From assembly GCF_017811755.1 (NCBI RefSeq), contig NZ_JADDJF010000003.1, positions 62,001 through 126,000 on the forward strand: a DNA stretch of 64,000 nucleotides, given 5' to 3'. The notes under the pieces are model-generated. The model searched no databases. It was not told the origin of the DNA and worked only from the letters and a program-made list of their open reading frames with translations. The translations under genes were made by a program, and so were the position numbers. Positions 1 to 8,396 of this stretch are shown piece by piece. The stretch is from Pararhodobacter sp. SW119 (GTDB lineage: Bacteria > Pseudomonadota > Alphaproteobacteria > Rhodobacterales > Rhodobacteraceae). Positions within the stretch are counted from its first letter, which is position 1; each line of letters begins with the position of its first letter.

Positions 1-68
1 CGCATGGCCCGCGACGGTTGAGGCCTCGGGCGCTGGACGCGGTCGCGCGCCGCGCTAAGCTCCTTGGA

Positions 69-1082
69 TTGCGCCTGAAACCGAAAGAGACGAGGCTCCC
101 GCTGTCCAACTCCTCCCTCCTGCTGCTCGCCGTTCTGGCGCTTGCCGTCGGCGCGCTGGCCGGCTGCGCCACGCTGATCGATTCCCGCGCAACGACGCGC
201 GAAACCACTTGGGAGGCTGAAAATCCCCCCGTCGGCCGGCTGCTGGCGCTGGACGGCCGCCAGGTTCACGTGCTGGAGGCCGGGCGACCGCAGGGGACTG
301 CCCCCGATATCGTGCTGATCCACGGCGCCAACGGCAATCTGCGCGACTTCACCTTCGACCTGGTCGACCGGCTGGCCCCCGACTGGCGGGTGATCGCGGT
401 CGACCGTCCGGGCCTCGGCTGGTCGGACAGTTGGGGCGAGGCCGACAGCGATCCGCGCTTTCAGGCGCGCATCCTGCGCCACGCGCTGGCCGAGGTCGGG
501 GTGACACGGCCGCTGGTGCTGGGCCATTCCTATGGCGGCGCGGTGGCGATGGCCTGGGCGTTGGAAGCGCCCGAGGATACCGCCGCGCTGGTCCTGCTGG
601 CCGGCGCCACGCATCCCTGGCCGGGCGATCTGGGCTTCTGGTACCGCATGCACGACTCGGCGCTGGGGCGGTTTGCGCGCGCCGCGCTCGCCGCACTGGC
701 CCCGAAATCGGTGGCCGAAGGCGTCCTTCAAGATGTCTTCGCCCCCGCGCCGATGCCGCCGGGATACTCCGAGCATTTCGGCACCGGGCTGGCGTTGCGC
801 CGTGACCAGCAGGCGGCGAATGCCCGTCAGGTCAATGCGCTCCTTGAACATGTCAGCCAGATGCGCCCGCATTACGCCGACCTGACCCTCCCGATCGAGG
901 CCGTGCACGGCGCCGCCGACACCATCGTCGGGCTCGAGATCCACTCGGCCGCGCTGGCCGGAGAGGTCGACAGCGTCAACCTGACCGTGATCGAGGGCGC
1001 GGGCCACATGCCGCATCACAGCCATCCGCAAGTCGTAATGGACGCGATCGACCGTGCCGCCCGCCGCGCCGGGCTGCGCTGA
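69..1082 (+). CDS. alpha/beta hydrolase with lipoprotein-type N-terminus
   Basis: Alpha/beta-fold hydrolase of unknown substrate, probably membrane-anchored. A hydrophobic N-terminal segment is followed by LAGCAT, a lipobox-like site, so the mature protein may be lipidated at that Cys. The nucleophile elbow is GHSYGG (Ser near residue 153), the acid is probably the Asp in HGAADT (about 283), and the catalytic His is in GAGHMPHHSHP (about 312). The start is uncertain. No ATG or GTG is suitably placed; TTG at 69 is used here, TTG at 18 is in frame, and CTG at 102 has the best spaced GAGG and would put the signal sequence right at the start. A short frame ending in TGA at 19-21 may be the tail of an upstream gene. 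Fold certain, substrate unknown. Confidence 0.8.
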   Translation: MRLKPKETRLPLSNSSLLLLAVLALAVGALAGCATLIDSRATTRETTWEAENPPVGRLLALDGRQVHVLEAGRPQGTAPDIVLIHGANGNLRDFTFDLVDRLAPDWRVIAVDRPGLGWSDSWGEADSDPRFQARILRHALAEVGVTRPLVLGHSYGGAVAMAWALEAPEDTAALVLLAGATHPWPGDLGFWYRMHDSALGRFARAALAALAPKSVAEGVLQDVFAPAPMPPGYSEHFGTGLALRRDQQAANARQVNALLEHVSQMRPHYADLTLPIEAVHGAADTIVGLEIHSAALAGEVDSVNLTVIEGAGHMPHHSHPQVVMDAIDRAARRAGLR

Positions 1083-1186
1083 ACGCGGCTTGATGCCGGC
1101 CCGGACTTGCAAGGCCGTGCCCCCGCGGCGTAGGGGTCGGTCACCACCGGCAATTGGGTCGGACTTGCCCCCACGGCGCGACTTCA

Positions 1187-1262
1187 GAAAGTTTCATTGC
1201 GGTTAACGGCGTCGTTTTATCTTTCTATCGCAACATCTTGCCAAATGGTCCGCATGCGGACC
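1187..1262 (-). repeat. composite palindrome/GTTAAC element, copy a
   Basis: Read on the minus strand: palindrome GGTCCGCATGCGGACC (1247-1262), a spacer containing GGCAAGATGTTG, then a block containing GTTAACCGCAATGAAAC and ending in TTTC (1187-1210). The palindrome starts 40 nt after the stop of the TSUP gene, in the same orientation. It is one of a family of intergenic copies in this window (see findings). Confidence 0.75.
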
Positions 1263-1302
1263 GCCCCGACCTCAGGGGCCAGAACCCCCGCCAGCGTCGG
1301 CG

Positions 1303-2088
1303 TCAGCCCCCGATGAGGCCCTTCGCGCCGTCCCAGACCAGCCGCAGCCCGACCAGCGCGACGGTCGCGTACATGAAGGGATAGAAGACCTCGGCCCGCA
1401 TGCGCTTGACCACCGCCGCCCCGGCCAGTACCGCCACCACCGCGACCGGCAGCAGCACCCCCGCCGTCAGCAGCGTGCGCGCGTCGAAGAACCCGAGCGC
1501 GGCATAGGGCGCGACCTTCACCGTGTTGACCACCGCAAAGAAGATCACGCTGGTGCCGGTCAGCACCTTCGGGTCCAGCTTCAGGGGCAGCGCATAGACC
1601 TGGAACGGCGGCCCGCCGGCATGCGCCACGAACGAGGTGAAGCCGGCCACCGCCCCCCAGAACCACCCCGCCTTGCGCCCCGGCCGCGCGACCCGGCGCA
1701 GCAACACGCGCGCCACGAAGCCGAGCGCGACCAGACCGACGATCAGGCGCACCGCGGCCTCGGGCGTTACCGCCGCGGTCAGCGCGCCGATGCCGATCCC
1801 CAGCAGCGCCGCCGGCAGCATCGCCGACAGCACCGCCCGGTCGTACCACCCCCGCCAGGTCCACAGCCCCACCGCGTCCATCATCAGCAGGACCGGCAAC
1901 AGCAGCGCCGCCGCCTGCACCGGCGGCAGGACCATCGCCAGCACCGCAACCCCGATCAGCGCGAACCCGCCGCCCAGCCCGCCCTTCGACAGCCCGAAGA
2001 AGACCACCGCCACCAGCGCCGCGGCCAGCGTCGCCGGATCGCCCAGCAGCGTGCGGGCGGCCAACGCCTCGGCCAGCGCGTTCAACAC
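1303..2088 (-). CDS. TSUP-family (TauE/SafE) membrane permease
   Basis: Predicted inner-membrane carrier of the sulfite exporter TauE/SafE (TSUP) family, which moves small sulfur or organic anions; the substrate cannot be told from sequence. It has about 261 residues and at least seven hydrophobic segments in the family's two-repeat layout: FFGLSKGGLGGGF near the N-terminus and FTSFVAHAGGPPFQVY after the central loop, both typical TSUP motifs. The open frame runs far upstream, but homology begins only here. GTG at 2088, preceded by CTGGAG, is preferred; TTG at 2085 and ATG at 2160 are alternatives. It is convergent with the hydrolase gene. Confidence 0.82.
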   Translation of the reverse strand: MLNALAEALAARTLLGDPATLAAALVAVVFFGLSKGGLGGGFALIGVAVLAMVLPPVQAAALLLPVLLMMDAVGLWTWRGWYDRAVLSAMLPAALLGIGIGALTAAVTPEAAVRLIVGLVALGFVARVLLRRVARPGRKAGWFWGAVAGFTSFVAHAGGPPFQVYALPLKLDPKVLTGTSVIFFAVVNTVKVAPYAALGFFDARTLLTAGVLLPVAVVAVLAGAAVVKRMRAEVFYPFMYATVALVGLRLVWDGAKGLIGG

Positions 2089-2334
2089 GTGGCTCCAGCG
2101 CGGCGCGGGCAGGCAAGGCAGAGAGGCCGGGCATTCGACGCGATCATGGCCCCGCGGCATACGCGCCCGCCCTGCCCCGCGCAAGCCGCGCCGCGACGGC
2201 CGGTCGCCGGGGCCGGCGGCCCGACGCCCGGAATATCGTTGAGCATCCTGTTCTGCGGGTCTAGCCCTGTTCACGGGCGCCCTGGGGTCATAGATCTCTC
2301 CCGCGCCCTGACCCGCCGCAAGGACCCGCGCCCG

Positions 2335-3027
2335 ATGCCGCCACCTGATCCGCACCCCCGCCCCGCCTCCTCCCCCTGCATGGCCGCCGAGGTCGCGCCG
2401 GAGTATTTCGATCCGCTGGCGGTCGATCCGCAGCAGGCGGTCGACGTGGCGCGCTGGCGTCGGGCCGAGCGCGCGCGCCTCGATGCCGCGCGGCGGTGCC
2501 TGGCGGTGGCCGACCGCGCCCGCATCGACGCCGCGCTGGCCGTGGGGCTGGAGGCGCTGCTGACGCGGCGGCTGGGGGATCCGCGCGGGCGTGTCATCGC
2601 CAGCTACTGGCCGATCCACGGCGAGCCCGACCTGCGCCCCTGGCTGGCCGCCCTGCGCGACCAGGGCGCGGTGATCGCGCTGCCGGTGATCGAGACGCGC
2701 AACGCGCCGCTGGCGTTCCGCCGATGGGACGCGGGCGCCAGGCTGGGGCGCGGCCACTGGAACATCCCCGAACCGCCGCCCGAGGCCGCGGTGATCGACC
2801 CCGAGGTGACGCTGGCGCCCTGCCTGGGCTGGGACGCGCAGGGCTACCGACTGGGTCATGGCGGCGGCTATTTCGACCGCACGCTGGCGGCGCGTCGGCC
2901 GCGGCCGCTGGCTCTGGGCGTCGGCTTGCACGCGGCGCGGTTGGCCACCATCTATCCGCAACCCCATGACATCCGGCTCGACGCCATCGTGACCGAAACC
3001 GGCATCCAGTACGAGGAGACGCCATGA
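2335..3027 (+). CDS. ygfA: 5-formyltetrahydrofolate cyclo-ligase
   Basis: Converts 5-formyl-THF to 5,10-methenyl-THF with ATP, recycling folate in the cytoplasm. The family shows in the basic N-terminal helix (RWRRAERARLDAARR), the SYWPIHGEPDL motif and the nucleotide/folate loop LGHGGGYFDRTL near residue 180. It has 230 residues from ATG 2335, and ATG 2380 is also possible. The N-terminus is proline-rich and longer than in most homologues. Its stop overlaps the start of the next gene by four bases (ATGA), implying translational coupling with nnrS, although the two functions are unrelated. Confidence 0.88.
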   Translation: MPPPDPHPRPASSPCMAAEVAPEYFDPLAVDPQQAVDVARWRRAERARLDAARRCLAVADRARIDAALAVGLEALLTRRLGDPRGRVIASYWPIHGEPDLRPWLAALRDQGAVIALPVIETRNAPLAFRRWDAGARLGRGHWNIPEPPPEAAVIDPEVTLAPCLGWDAQGYRLGHGGGYFDRTLAARRPRPLALGVGLHAARLATIYPQPHDIRLDAIVTETGIQYEETP

Positions 3028-4238
3028 CCACCTCGGCGCAAGCCATACGCAACTGGACCGGCCCCGCGATCCTCAGCTACGGCTACCGGCCCTTCTTCCT
3101 GCTGGCGGGTATCTGGGCGGCGCTGGCGATGGCGCTTTGGGTGCCGATGCTGGCCGGCGCGATCCCGGCGCCGGGGCACTTCGGGCCGGTGGACTGGCAC
3201 GCGCATGCGCTGCTTTTCGGCTATACCAGCGCGGTGATCGCGGGCTTCCTTATGACCGCGGTGCCCAACTGGACCGGGCGCTTTCCCATCGTCGGCTGGC
3301 CGCTGGCGGGACTGGTCGCGCTGTGGCTGGCGGGCCGGGTGGCGATGACCGTGCCACTGGGGCTGTCGCCGCTGGCGGTGGCGGTGGTCGACCTGGCGTT
3401 TCCCGTCGCGCTGGCCGCCGCCATCGGGCGCGAGATCGTGGCGGGGCGGAACTGGCGGAACCTGAAGGTGCTGGGGCTGTTCGCGGCCCTGATCCTGGCC
3501 AATGCGCGGTTCCACTGGGCGGCGGTCGAGGGGGCCGCGGTCGGCGACTGGGGCGCGCGGCTGGGGCTGGGGGTGGTGATCCTGCTGATCGCGGTGATCG
3601 GCGGGCGGATCGTGCCCAGCTTCACCCGCAACTGGCTGGCCAAGCAGGCCCCCGGCCCGATGCCGGCGCCGATGGGAACGTTCGACAGCTTCGTCATGGT
3701 GCTGTCGGTCATCACGCTGCTTTTCTGGGTGCTGGCGCCGTTCGAGCCGGCGACGGGGGTGCTGTGCCTGCTAGCGGGGGGCGCGAACCTGGCGCGGCTC
3801 GCGCGCTGGCAGGGTTGGCACACCGGGGCCGAGCCGCTGGTCTGGGTGCTGCACGTGGGCTTCGCCTGCCTGGGGCTGGGCTTTCTGGCAGTCGGCCTGA
3901 ACGCGCTGGGACTGATGCCCGGCGGGACCGGGCCGCAGCATGTCTGGATGGCCGGGGCCATCGGGCTGATGACGCTGGGCGTGATGACGCGGGCAAGCCT
4001 AGGCCATGCCGGCCTGCCGCTGAGTGCGGGGCGCGGGGTCATCGTGCTCTACGCGCTGGTGATCGGCGCGGTTGTGACGCGGCTGATCGCGGGTTTCCTG
4101 CCCGGAGCGGGGTGGCTGCTGCACCTTTCGGCGGCGCTGTGGATCGGGGGGTTTGCAGGCTTCGCCGCGCTCTACTGGCCGATCCTGACGCGGCCCCGCG
4201 CCGACGCGCGGCGCGCCAATCCTGCCCCGAACCGCTGA
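3024..4238 (+). CDS. nnrS: NnrS family membrane protein
   Basis: NnrS is a polytopic haem- and copper-containing inner-membrane protein linked to nitric oxide and nitrosative stress in denitrifiers. This protein has 404 residues and about twelve hydrophobic segments. The diagnostic N-terminus has YRPFFLLAGIWA, then DWHAHALLFGY with its His pair and a GRFPIVGWPLAGLVALW stretch. It is coupled to the folate gene by a four-base overlap. No nor or nir genes lie in the window, so a role in NO defence is inferred from the family only. Confidence 0.9.
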   Translation: MTTSAQAIRNWTGPAILSYGYRPFFLLAGIWAALAMALWVPMLAGAIPAPGHFGPVDWHAHALLFGYTSAVIAGFLMTAVPNWTGRFPIVGWPLAGLVALWLAGRVAMTVPLGLSPLAVAVVDLAFPVALAAAIGREIVAGRNWRNLKVLGLFAALILANARFHWAAVEGAAVGDWGARLGLGVVILLIAVIGGRIVPSFTRNWLAKQAPGPMPAPMGTFDSFVMVLSVITLLFWVLAPFEPATGVLCLLAGGANLARLARWQGWHTGAEPLVWVLHVGFACLGLGFLAVGLNALGLMPGGTGPQHVWMAGAIGLMTLGVMTRASLGHAGLPLSAGRGVIVLYALVIGAVVTRLIAGFLPGAGWLLHLSAALWIGGFAGFAALYWPILTRPRADARRANPAPNR

Positions 4239-4249
4239 AAATGAGAGGG

Positions 4250-4328
4250 TGCGCGCATGCGCGCATTTCCAGAAGAATCTGATAACATGATAGAAAAGTT
4301 GTGATCTTAACCGGATCGCAACCTTTGC
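4250..4328 (+). repeat. composite palindrome element, copy g (diverged tail)
   Basis: Palindrome TGCGCGCATGCGCGCA (4250-4265) begins 12 nt after the nnrS stop, followed by TTTCC and an A-rich spacer. Near 4307 comes TTAACCGGATCGCAACCTTT, which resembles but does not match the conserved tail of the other copies. The rest of the nnrS/VPLPA gap, to 4431, holds nothing recognisable. Confidence 0.5.
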
Positions 4329-4431
4329 ATCGCGTTGCGCGTGGCGGCGCAAGGGCCAACTGACGCCCATCCGAAGCAGGCGATTGATCGACCCCCAAGG
4401 CCGTCATGCCCGCCGAAGCAGGCAGCCTGCC

Positions 4432-4998
4432 TCAGCCCGCCAGGCGACGACGGGCCAGCAGCGACAACCCGCCCAGCGCCCCGATTAGCAGGAAGCCGGC
4501 CGCCGGCAGCGGAATCGGCGCGACGGGTTCGGGTGCCGGAGCGAAGGCAGGCCCGCCCAGCGACGTGCTGGATAGCTGGAGGAACGCCCCGCCGGGAACC
4601 AGAGGTGACACCGTCAGCGTGCCGGTGATGCGGTAGCTGCCCTCGCCGAACATCGCCTCGGCCGAACTGAACAGCGGGTCGGCGAAGGCGGCGTCGGCAT
4701 CGGGACCGACCGTTTCCCCTTCGGACGCGGGCGGCGAGGTCAGGCCGAGGGACATGCCGTTGGCGAAAACCTCGAACTGATCGCCCGGCAGGAATGCGTC
4801 GGTCACGGCGAGCCAGGCGGTTTCGCCCGCGCCGAGCGTGAAGGTGAATGCGTCATCCCAAGGCGCGCCGACCGCGCTGAAGGCGAAGAATTGCCAGCCG
4901 CCATCCAGCGGCAAGGCGGTTTCGGCCGAGGCCGTTATCGGGAGGGTAAGCGCAGTCGCCGCGAAGGCGAGCGCCTTGAAGTTATTGCAACTTTTCAT
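4432..4998 (-). CDS. VPLPA-CTERM sorting domain protein, secreted
   Basis: An exported protein of 188 residues with no recognised catalytic domain. It has a Sec-type signal peptide (basic start, hydrophobic stretch, ASA cleavage region) and ends with the tripartite sorting tail IPLPA, then a hydrophobic helix (GFLLIGALGGLSLL), then RRR. This is the VPLPA-CTERM form of the PEP-CTERM signal common in Rhodobacterales and handled by an exosortase. The middle is acidic and beta-like (GAGETAWLAVTD, RITGTLTVS). No exosortase gene is in the window. A CtrA-like site lies just upstream of the start. Confidence 0.85.
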   Translation of the reverse strand: MKSCNNFKALAFAATALTLPITASAETALPLDGGWQFFAFSAVGAPWDDAFTFTLGAGETAWLAVTDAFLPGDQFEVFANGMSLGLTSPPASEGETVGPDADAAFADPLFSSAEAMFGEGSYRITGTLTVSPLVPGGAFLQLSSTSLGGPAFAPAPEPVAPIPLPAAGFLLIGALGGLSLLARRRLAG

Positions 4999-5012
4999 TG
5001 AGTTCCCCGATT

Positions 5013-5031
5013 GGTTAACGAAAAGTTAACC
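5013..5031. promoter_or_regulatory. CtrA-like box upstream of the VPLPA-CTERM gene
   Basis: GGTTAAC and GTTAACC form a perfect inverted repeat around GAAAA. The arrangement is exactly TTAA-N7-TTAA, the full CtrA consensus of alphaproteobacteria. It lies 15 nt upstream of the start codon, so it would overlap the leader or transcription start rather than a -35 box. Confidence 0.5.
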
Positions 5032-5131
5032 TGCCCGAGGGCGTGCGCGGCTGTCAAACCCGTACCGACCGGCCCTCGTGACACGGTCCTGCCACGGAGG
5101 CGCGCAGCCTGCCGGCGAAAGGGCGGCGGTG

Positions 5132-6202
5132 TCAGCCCAGCGCGGCTTCAGCCTCGGCCCAGAGGCGGGTGACGATATCGCCGGCGGGTGCGGCCTGCGC
5201 GCGGCCCGCGGCCTGCCCGGCCAGCAGGTACATCCGGTCGGTATCGCCAGCCTCCAGCGCCGCGCGCCGCAGCGGGTCGGTCAGGTGGCGCTGGACCGGA
5301 TAGGGCGCAGGCGGGGGCGCGTCGGGGGCCTGCGCGGCATCGGTGAACCGGTTGGACAGGACCCGGCAGGGGCGGCCGGTATAGGCGCGGGTCAGTACCG
5401 TCGCTTCGGGGCGGGCGCGGGCCAGCGCGTCGGACCAGGCGGGCGCGATAGCGGCCTCGGGCGTGCGCAGGAGCGCGGTGCCGGGCATGACGGCCGCGGC
5501 ACCGAGGACCAGGGCCGCCGCCGCCGTGCGCCCGCAGGCGATCCCGCCGGCGGCGATGACCGGCACGCGCAGGGCATCGGCCAGCGCCGGGATCAGCGCG
5601 AAGGCCCCGACATGGGCCCGCGCCTGGGCATCCGCGGGGGTGAAGGCGCCGCGGTGGCCGCCGGCCTCGGCGCCCTGGGCGATCACCGCGTCGGCGCCGG
5701 CGGCTTCGGCGGCCAACCCCTCGGCAAGCGTGGTGGCGGTGGCGAACCAGGCGATGCCCGCGGCCTTCAGCGCGGCGACCTGATCGGGCCGGAACAGGCC
5801 CATGATGCTGGAGGCCGCGTTGGGCCGCGCCGCCAGCACCGCGGCGAACTGCGCGTCGAAATCGTGCAGAAGCGGGCCTTCGGGGATGTCGGGCGCGGGG
5901 CCGAAGCCCGAAAGGAAGGCGGCCTGCGCGGCCTCGGCCGCCGGGTCGCGGTGGGGGGCGTCGTCGGGCACCCAGAGGTTCAGTTGCACCGCGCCGCTGG
6001 ACATCTGCCGGAACCGCGCCATCCAGCTGGCGATTCCGTCCGCGTCGAAGGGCATCGCCCCGCAGGCGCCCATGCCGCCGGCCTCGGCAACCGCGGCGGC
6101 CAGAGCGGGGGGCGAGGAGCCGGCCATCGGCGCCATCAGGACGGGGAGCGACAGGCCGAAGCGATCGGCGAAGGCGCGGGCGCGGGAAAGGGGGCTGGGC
6201 AT
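5132..6202 (-). CDS. nitronate monooxygenase family flavoprotein
   Basis: FMN-dependent TIM-barrel enzyme of the nitronate monooxygenase (former 2-nitropropane dioxygenase) family, oxidising alkyl nitronates such as propionate 3-nitronate. Family features are PVLMAPMAGSSPPALAAAVAEAGGMG at the N-terminus (flavin and strand-1 region), GADAVIAQGAEAGGHRG with the conserved active-site His (about residue 185), and PVIAAGGIACG with ALVLGAAAVMPGTALL for phosphate binding. ATG 6202 has GGAG upstream and gives 356 residues; the longer frame has no homology before this point. It is divergent from the TRAP operon. The exact substrate is uncertain. Confidence 0.85.
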   Translation of the reverse strand: MPSPLSRARAFADRFGLSLPVLMAPMAGSSPPALAAAVAEAGGMGACGAMPFDADGIASWMARFRQMSSGAVQLNLWVPDDAPHRDPAAEAAQAAFLSGFGPAPDIPEGPLLHDFDAQFAAVLAARPNAASSIMGLFRPDQVAALKAAGIAWFATATTLAEGLAAEAAGADAVIAQGAEAGGHRGAFTPADAQARAHVGAFALIPALADALRVPVIAAGGIACGRTAAAALVLGAAAVMPGTALLRTPEAAIAPAWSDALARARPEATVLTRAYTGRPCRVLSNRFTDAAQAPDAPPPAPYPVQRHLTDPLRRAALEAGDTDRMYLLAGQAAGRAQAAPAGDIVTRLWAEAEAALG

Positions 6203-6262
6203 GGGCAACTCCGGCACGGGACGGCGGGCAGTTTGCGCCCGGCGCGGCGGCGGTGCAACCGC

Positions 6263-6291
6263 TTGACAGCCCCCGCGCGCCGCTGTTGCAT
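6263..6291 (+). promoter_or_regulatory. putative sigma-70 promoter of the TRAP operon
   Basis: TTGACA (6263-6268), 17-nt spacer, TTGCAT (6286-6291). The -35 is perfect and the -10 is weak (3 of 6). It sits 25 nt ahead of the chosen dctQ start, in the divergent gap with the nitronate monooxygenase gene. Confidence 0.4.
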
Positions 6292-6316
6292 GACGCCAGA
6301 TTTGGGGAGGCCCGCG

Positions 6317-6823
6317 TTGCGCACCATCTACCTTGCCCTGGCCCGCGCGCTGGATCGGGTCACGCTGCTGCTGTGCGCCACCGCCGGGCTGGTGCTGGTG
6401 GGGATGGTGCTGGTCAATGTGGTCTTGCGCTATGGCTTCGGCACCGGGTCCATCGCGCTGCAGGATCTGGCCGGCTACGCGTTTGCGGTCTTCGTGATCA
6501 CCGCGCTGCCGGTCTGCCTGGCGCGCGGCGGCCATGTCCGGGTCGAGGTCTTTTCCGAGCGCCGGGGGCCGGGCTACCTGCGCGCCGCCGACACGGTGGC
6601 GCTGATCCTGTTCCTGATCCCGCTTTTCGGTCTGATCGTCTGGGCAGGCTGGGGCGATCTGGTCTACAGCTGGCGGGTGCGCGAGGGGTCGATGACGCCG
6701 GGCGGGCTGGGCGGGCTCTATATCGTCAGGACGGTGCTGCCGGTAGCCGCCGTGCTGATGATCGTGCAGGGGATTGCCGCGGTGATCGACCCGCCAGCCG
6801 CCGCCCGGGACCCGCGGGGATGA
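6317..6823 (+). CDS. dctQ: TRAP transporter small permease (DctQ)
   Basis: Small four-helix membrane subunit of a tripartite ATP-independent periplasmic transporter; it pairs with the large permease and supports substrate release from the binding protein. It has 168 residues with four hydrophobic segments and the family motif NVVLRYGFGTGSIALQDLAGYAF. TTG at 6317 is chosen because GGGGAGG lies exactly six bases upstream; ATG 6290 is in frame but has no ribosome-binding site. Its stop overlaps the next start (ATGA). Confidence 0.85.
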   Translation: MRTIYLALARALDRVTLLLCATAGLVLVGMVLVNVVLRYGFGTGSIALQDLAGYAFAVFVITALPVCLARGGHVRVEVFSERRGPGYLRAADTVALILFLIPLFGLIVWAGWGDLVYSWRVREGSMTPGGLGGLYIVRTVLPVAAVLMIVQGIAAVIDPPAAARDPRG

Positions 6824-8358
6824 GCCCGCAGGAGTGGATACTGCTGGCGATGTTCGCGGCCCTTTTCGCCGGCATACTCAGCGGCATCCCGGCGATGCTG
6901 GCGATTGCCGGCGTGCCCATGGTCACTGCGGTGATCGCGGCGCAGATGGGGCTGTTCAACCTCGATTTCCTCAGCTTCTTTCCGGCGCGGGTCTGGGGGG
7001 TGATGACCAACACGCTGCTGATGGCGGTGCCCTTGTTCGTGCTGATGGGCGTGCTTCTGGAACGCTCGCGCCTGGCCGAGCGGATGCTGCAGGTGCTGGC
7101 GCGGCTGATGGGCGACAGCCCGCGGGGGATGGCGCTGTCGGTGCTGATGTTCAGCGCGGTCATCGCGGCCTCGACCGGCATCATCGGCGCGACGGTGGTG
7201 ATGCTGGTGCTGATCGCGCTGAAGCCGATGCTGGCGGCGGGCGTGCCGCGGCCGCAGGCCTCGGGGCTGATCTGCGCGAGCGGGACGCTGGGCCAGATCA
7301 TTCCGCCGTCGATCGTGCTGGTGCTGCTGGGCGACCAGATCGGCAACACCTATCTGGACGCCCAGCAACGGGCGGGGAATTTCGCGCCGATCCCGGTGTC
7401 GGTCGCCGATCTGTTCGCCGGCGCGCTGATCCCGGGGGTGATGCTGGTCGGGCTTTATGCGCTATGGCTTCTGTTCACGCTGCGGCCGGTGCGCGGCGTG
7501 GTGCCGCCGCCGCGGGTACCGGTGCCGATGGCGGAGGTGCTGTTCACCTTCCTGCCGCCGCTGCTGCTGATCCTGGCGGTGCTGGGCTCGATCCTGGCCG
7601 GCGTCGCCACCGCGACCGAGGCCGCGGGGCTGGGCGCGATCGGCGCGCTGCTGATGGCGGCCTTCGCCGCGAGCGGGCTTCGGGCCGAGCGGGCGGTGAT
7701 CGCCGGCGCGGGGCTGGCGGCCTTTGCGCTGGTGATGCTGAGGATGGCGGGGATGGGGCGCGCGGCGCTGGACACGCCGGCGGGCATGCTGGCGCTGGCC
7801 GCGGCGGCGCTGATCGCGCTGGGGGTGGTGGTCGCGGCGTTCCGGCTCTGGCAGCGGCAGCTCTTGCAGGCGTCGATGGTCGAGACGATCCGTGTCTCGG
7901 GCATGGTCTTCGGCATCGTCATCGCGGCGTCGATGCTGGCGCTGGTCTTTCGAGGCTTCGGCGGCGACCGGACGGTGACGGCGCTGATGGCGGCGCTGCC
8001 GGGGGGGGACCTGACGCCGCTGCTGGTGGTGATGGCGGTCGTCTTCGTGCTGGGCTTCATCCTCGACGCGGTCGAGATCATCTATATCGTCGTGCCGCTG
8101 CTGGGCCCGGCGGTGCTGATGGGCGATGTCTCGCCGGTGTGGTTTGCGGTGCTGCTGGCGATGAACCTGCAGACCAGCTTCCTGACCCCGCCCTTCGGCT
8201 TTGCGCTTTTCTACTTCCGATCCGTCGCGCCGGCCACGATCGGCACGTTCGAGATCTATCGCGGTGTGCTACCCTTCGTGATGCTGCAGCTGGGGGCGCT
8301 GGCGATTCTGATCGCCTTTCCGGCGCTGGCGACCTGGCTGCCCGACCGCTTGTTCTGA
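6820..8358 (+). CDS. dctM: TRAP transporter large permease (DctM), extended form
   Basis: Large subunit of the same TRAP transporter, using the sodium gradient to import an organic anion. It shows typical DctM signatures: LSGIPAMLAIAGVPMV, STGIIGATVVML, ASGTLGQIIPPSIVLVLLGDQ and, near the C-terminus, DAVEIIYIVVPLLGPAV and NLQTSFLTPPFGFALFY. At 512 residues it is longer than the usual 425-440, because a hydrophobic block of about 70 residues lies between the two halves (after TATEAAGLGAIGALL). Such long forms accompany TakP-type binding proteins. It is coupled to dctQ. Confidence 0.88.
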   Translation: MSPQEWILLAMFAALFAGILSGIPAMLAIAGVPMVTAVIAAQMGLFNLDFLSFFPARVWGVMTNTLLMAVPLFVLMGVLLERSRLAERMLQVLARLMGDSPRGMALSVLMFSAVIAASTGIIGATVVMLVLIALKPMLAAGVPRPQASGLICASGTLGQIIPPSIVLVLLGDQIGNTYLDAQQRAGNFAPIPVSVADLFAGALIPGVMLVGLYALWLLFTLRPVRGVVPPPRVPVPMAEVLFTFLPPLLLILAVLGSILAGVATATEAAGLGAIGALLMAAFAASGLRAERAVIAGAGLAAFALVMLRMAGMGRAALDTPAGMLALAAAALIALGVVVAAFRLWQRQLLQASMVETIRVSGMVFGIVIAASMLALVFRGFGGDRTVTALMAALPGGDLTPLLVVMAVVFVLGFILDAVEIIYIVVPLLGPAVLMGDVSPVWFAVLLAMNLQTSFLTPPFGFALFYFRSVAPATIGTFEIYRGVLPFVMLQLGALAILIAFPALATWLPDRLF

Positions 8359-8396
8359 CTGGCAGGACTCAAGAACCAACAATGGAGGAGACCCGA

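Noticed and set aside
1303-2967. 554-codon frame that includes the TSUP gene
   Set aside because: Only the C-terminal part is TSUP; the N-terminal part is antisense to the folate cyclo-ligase gene.
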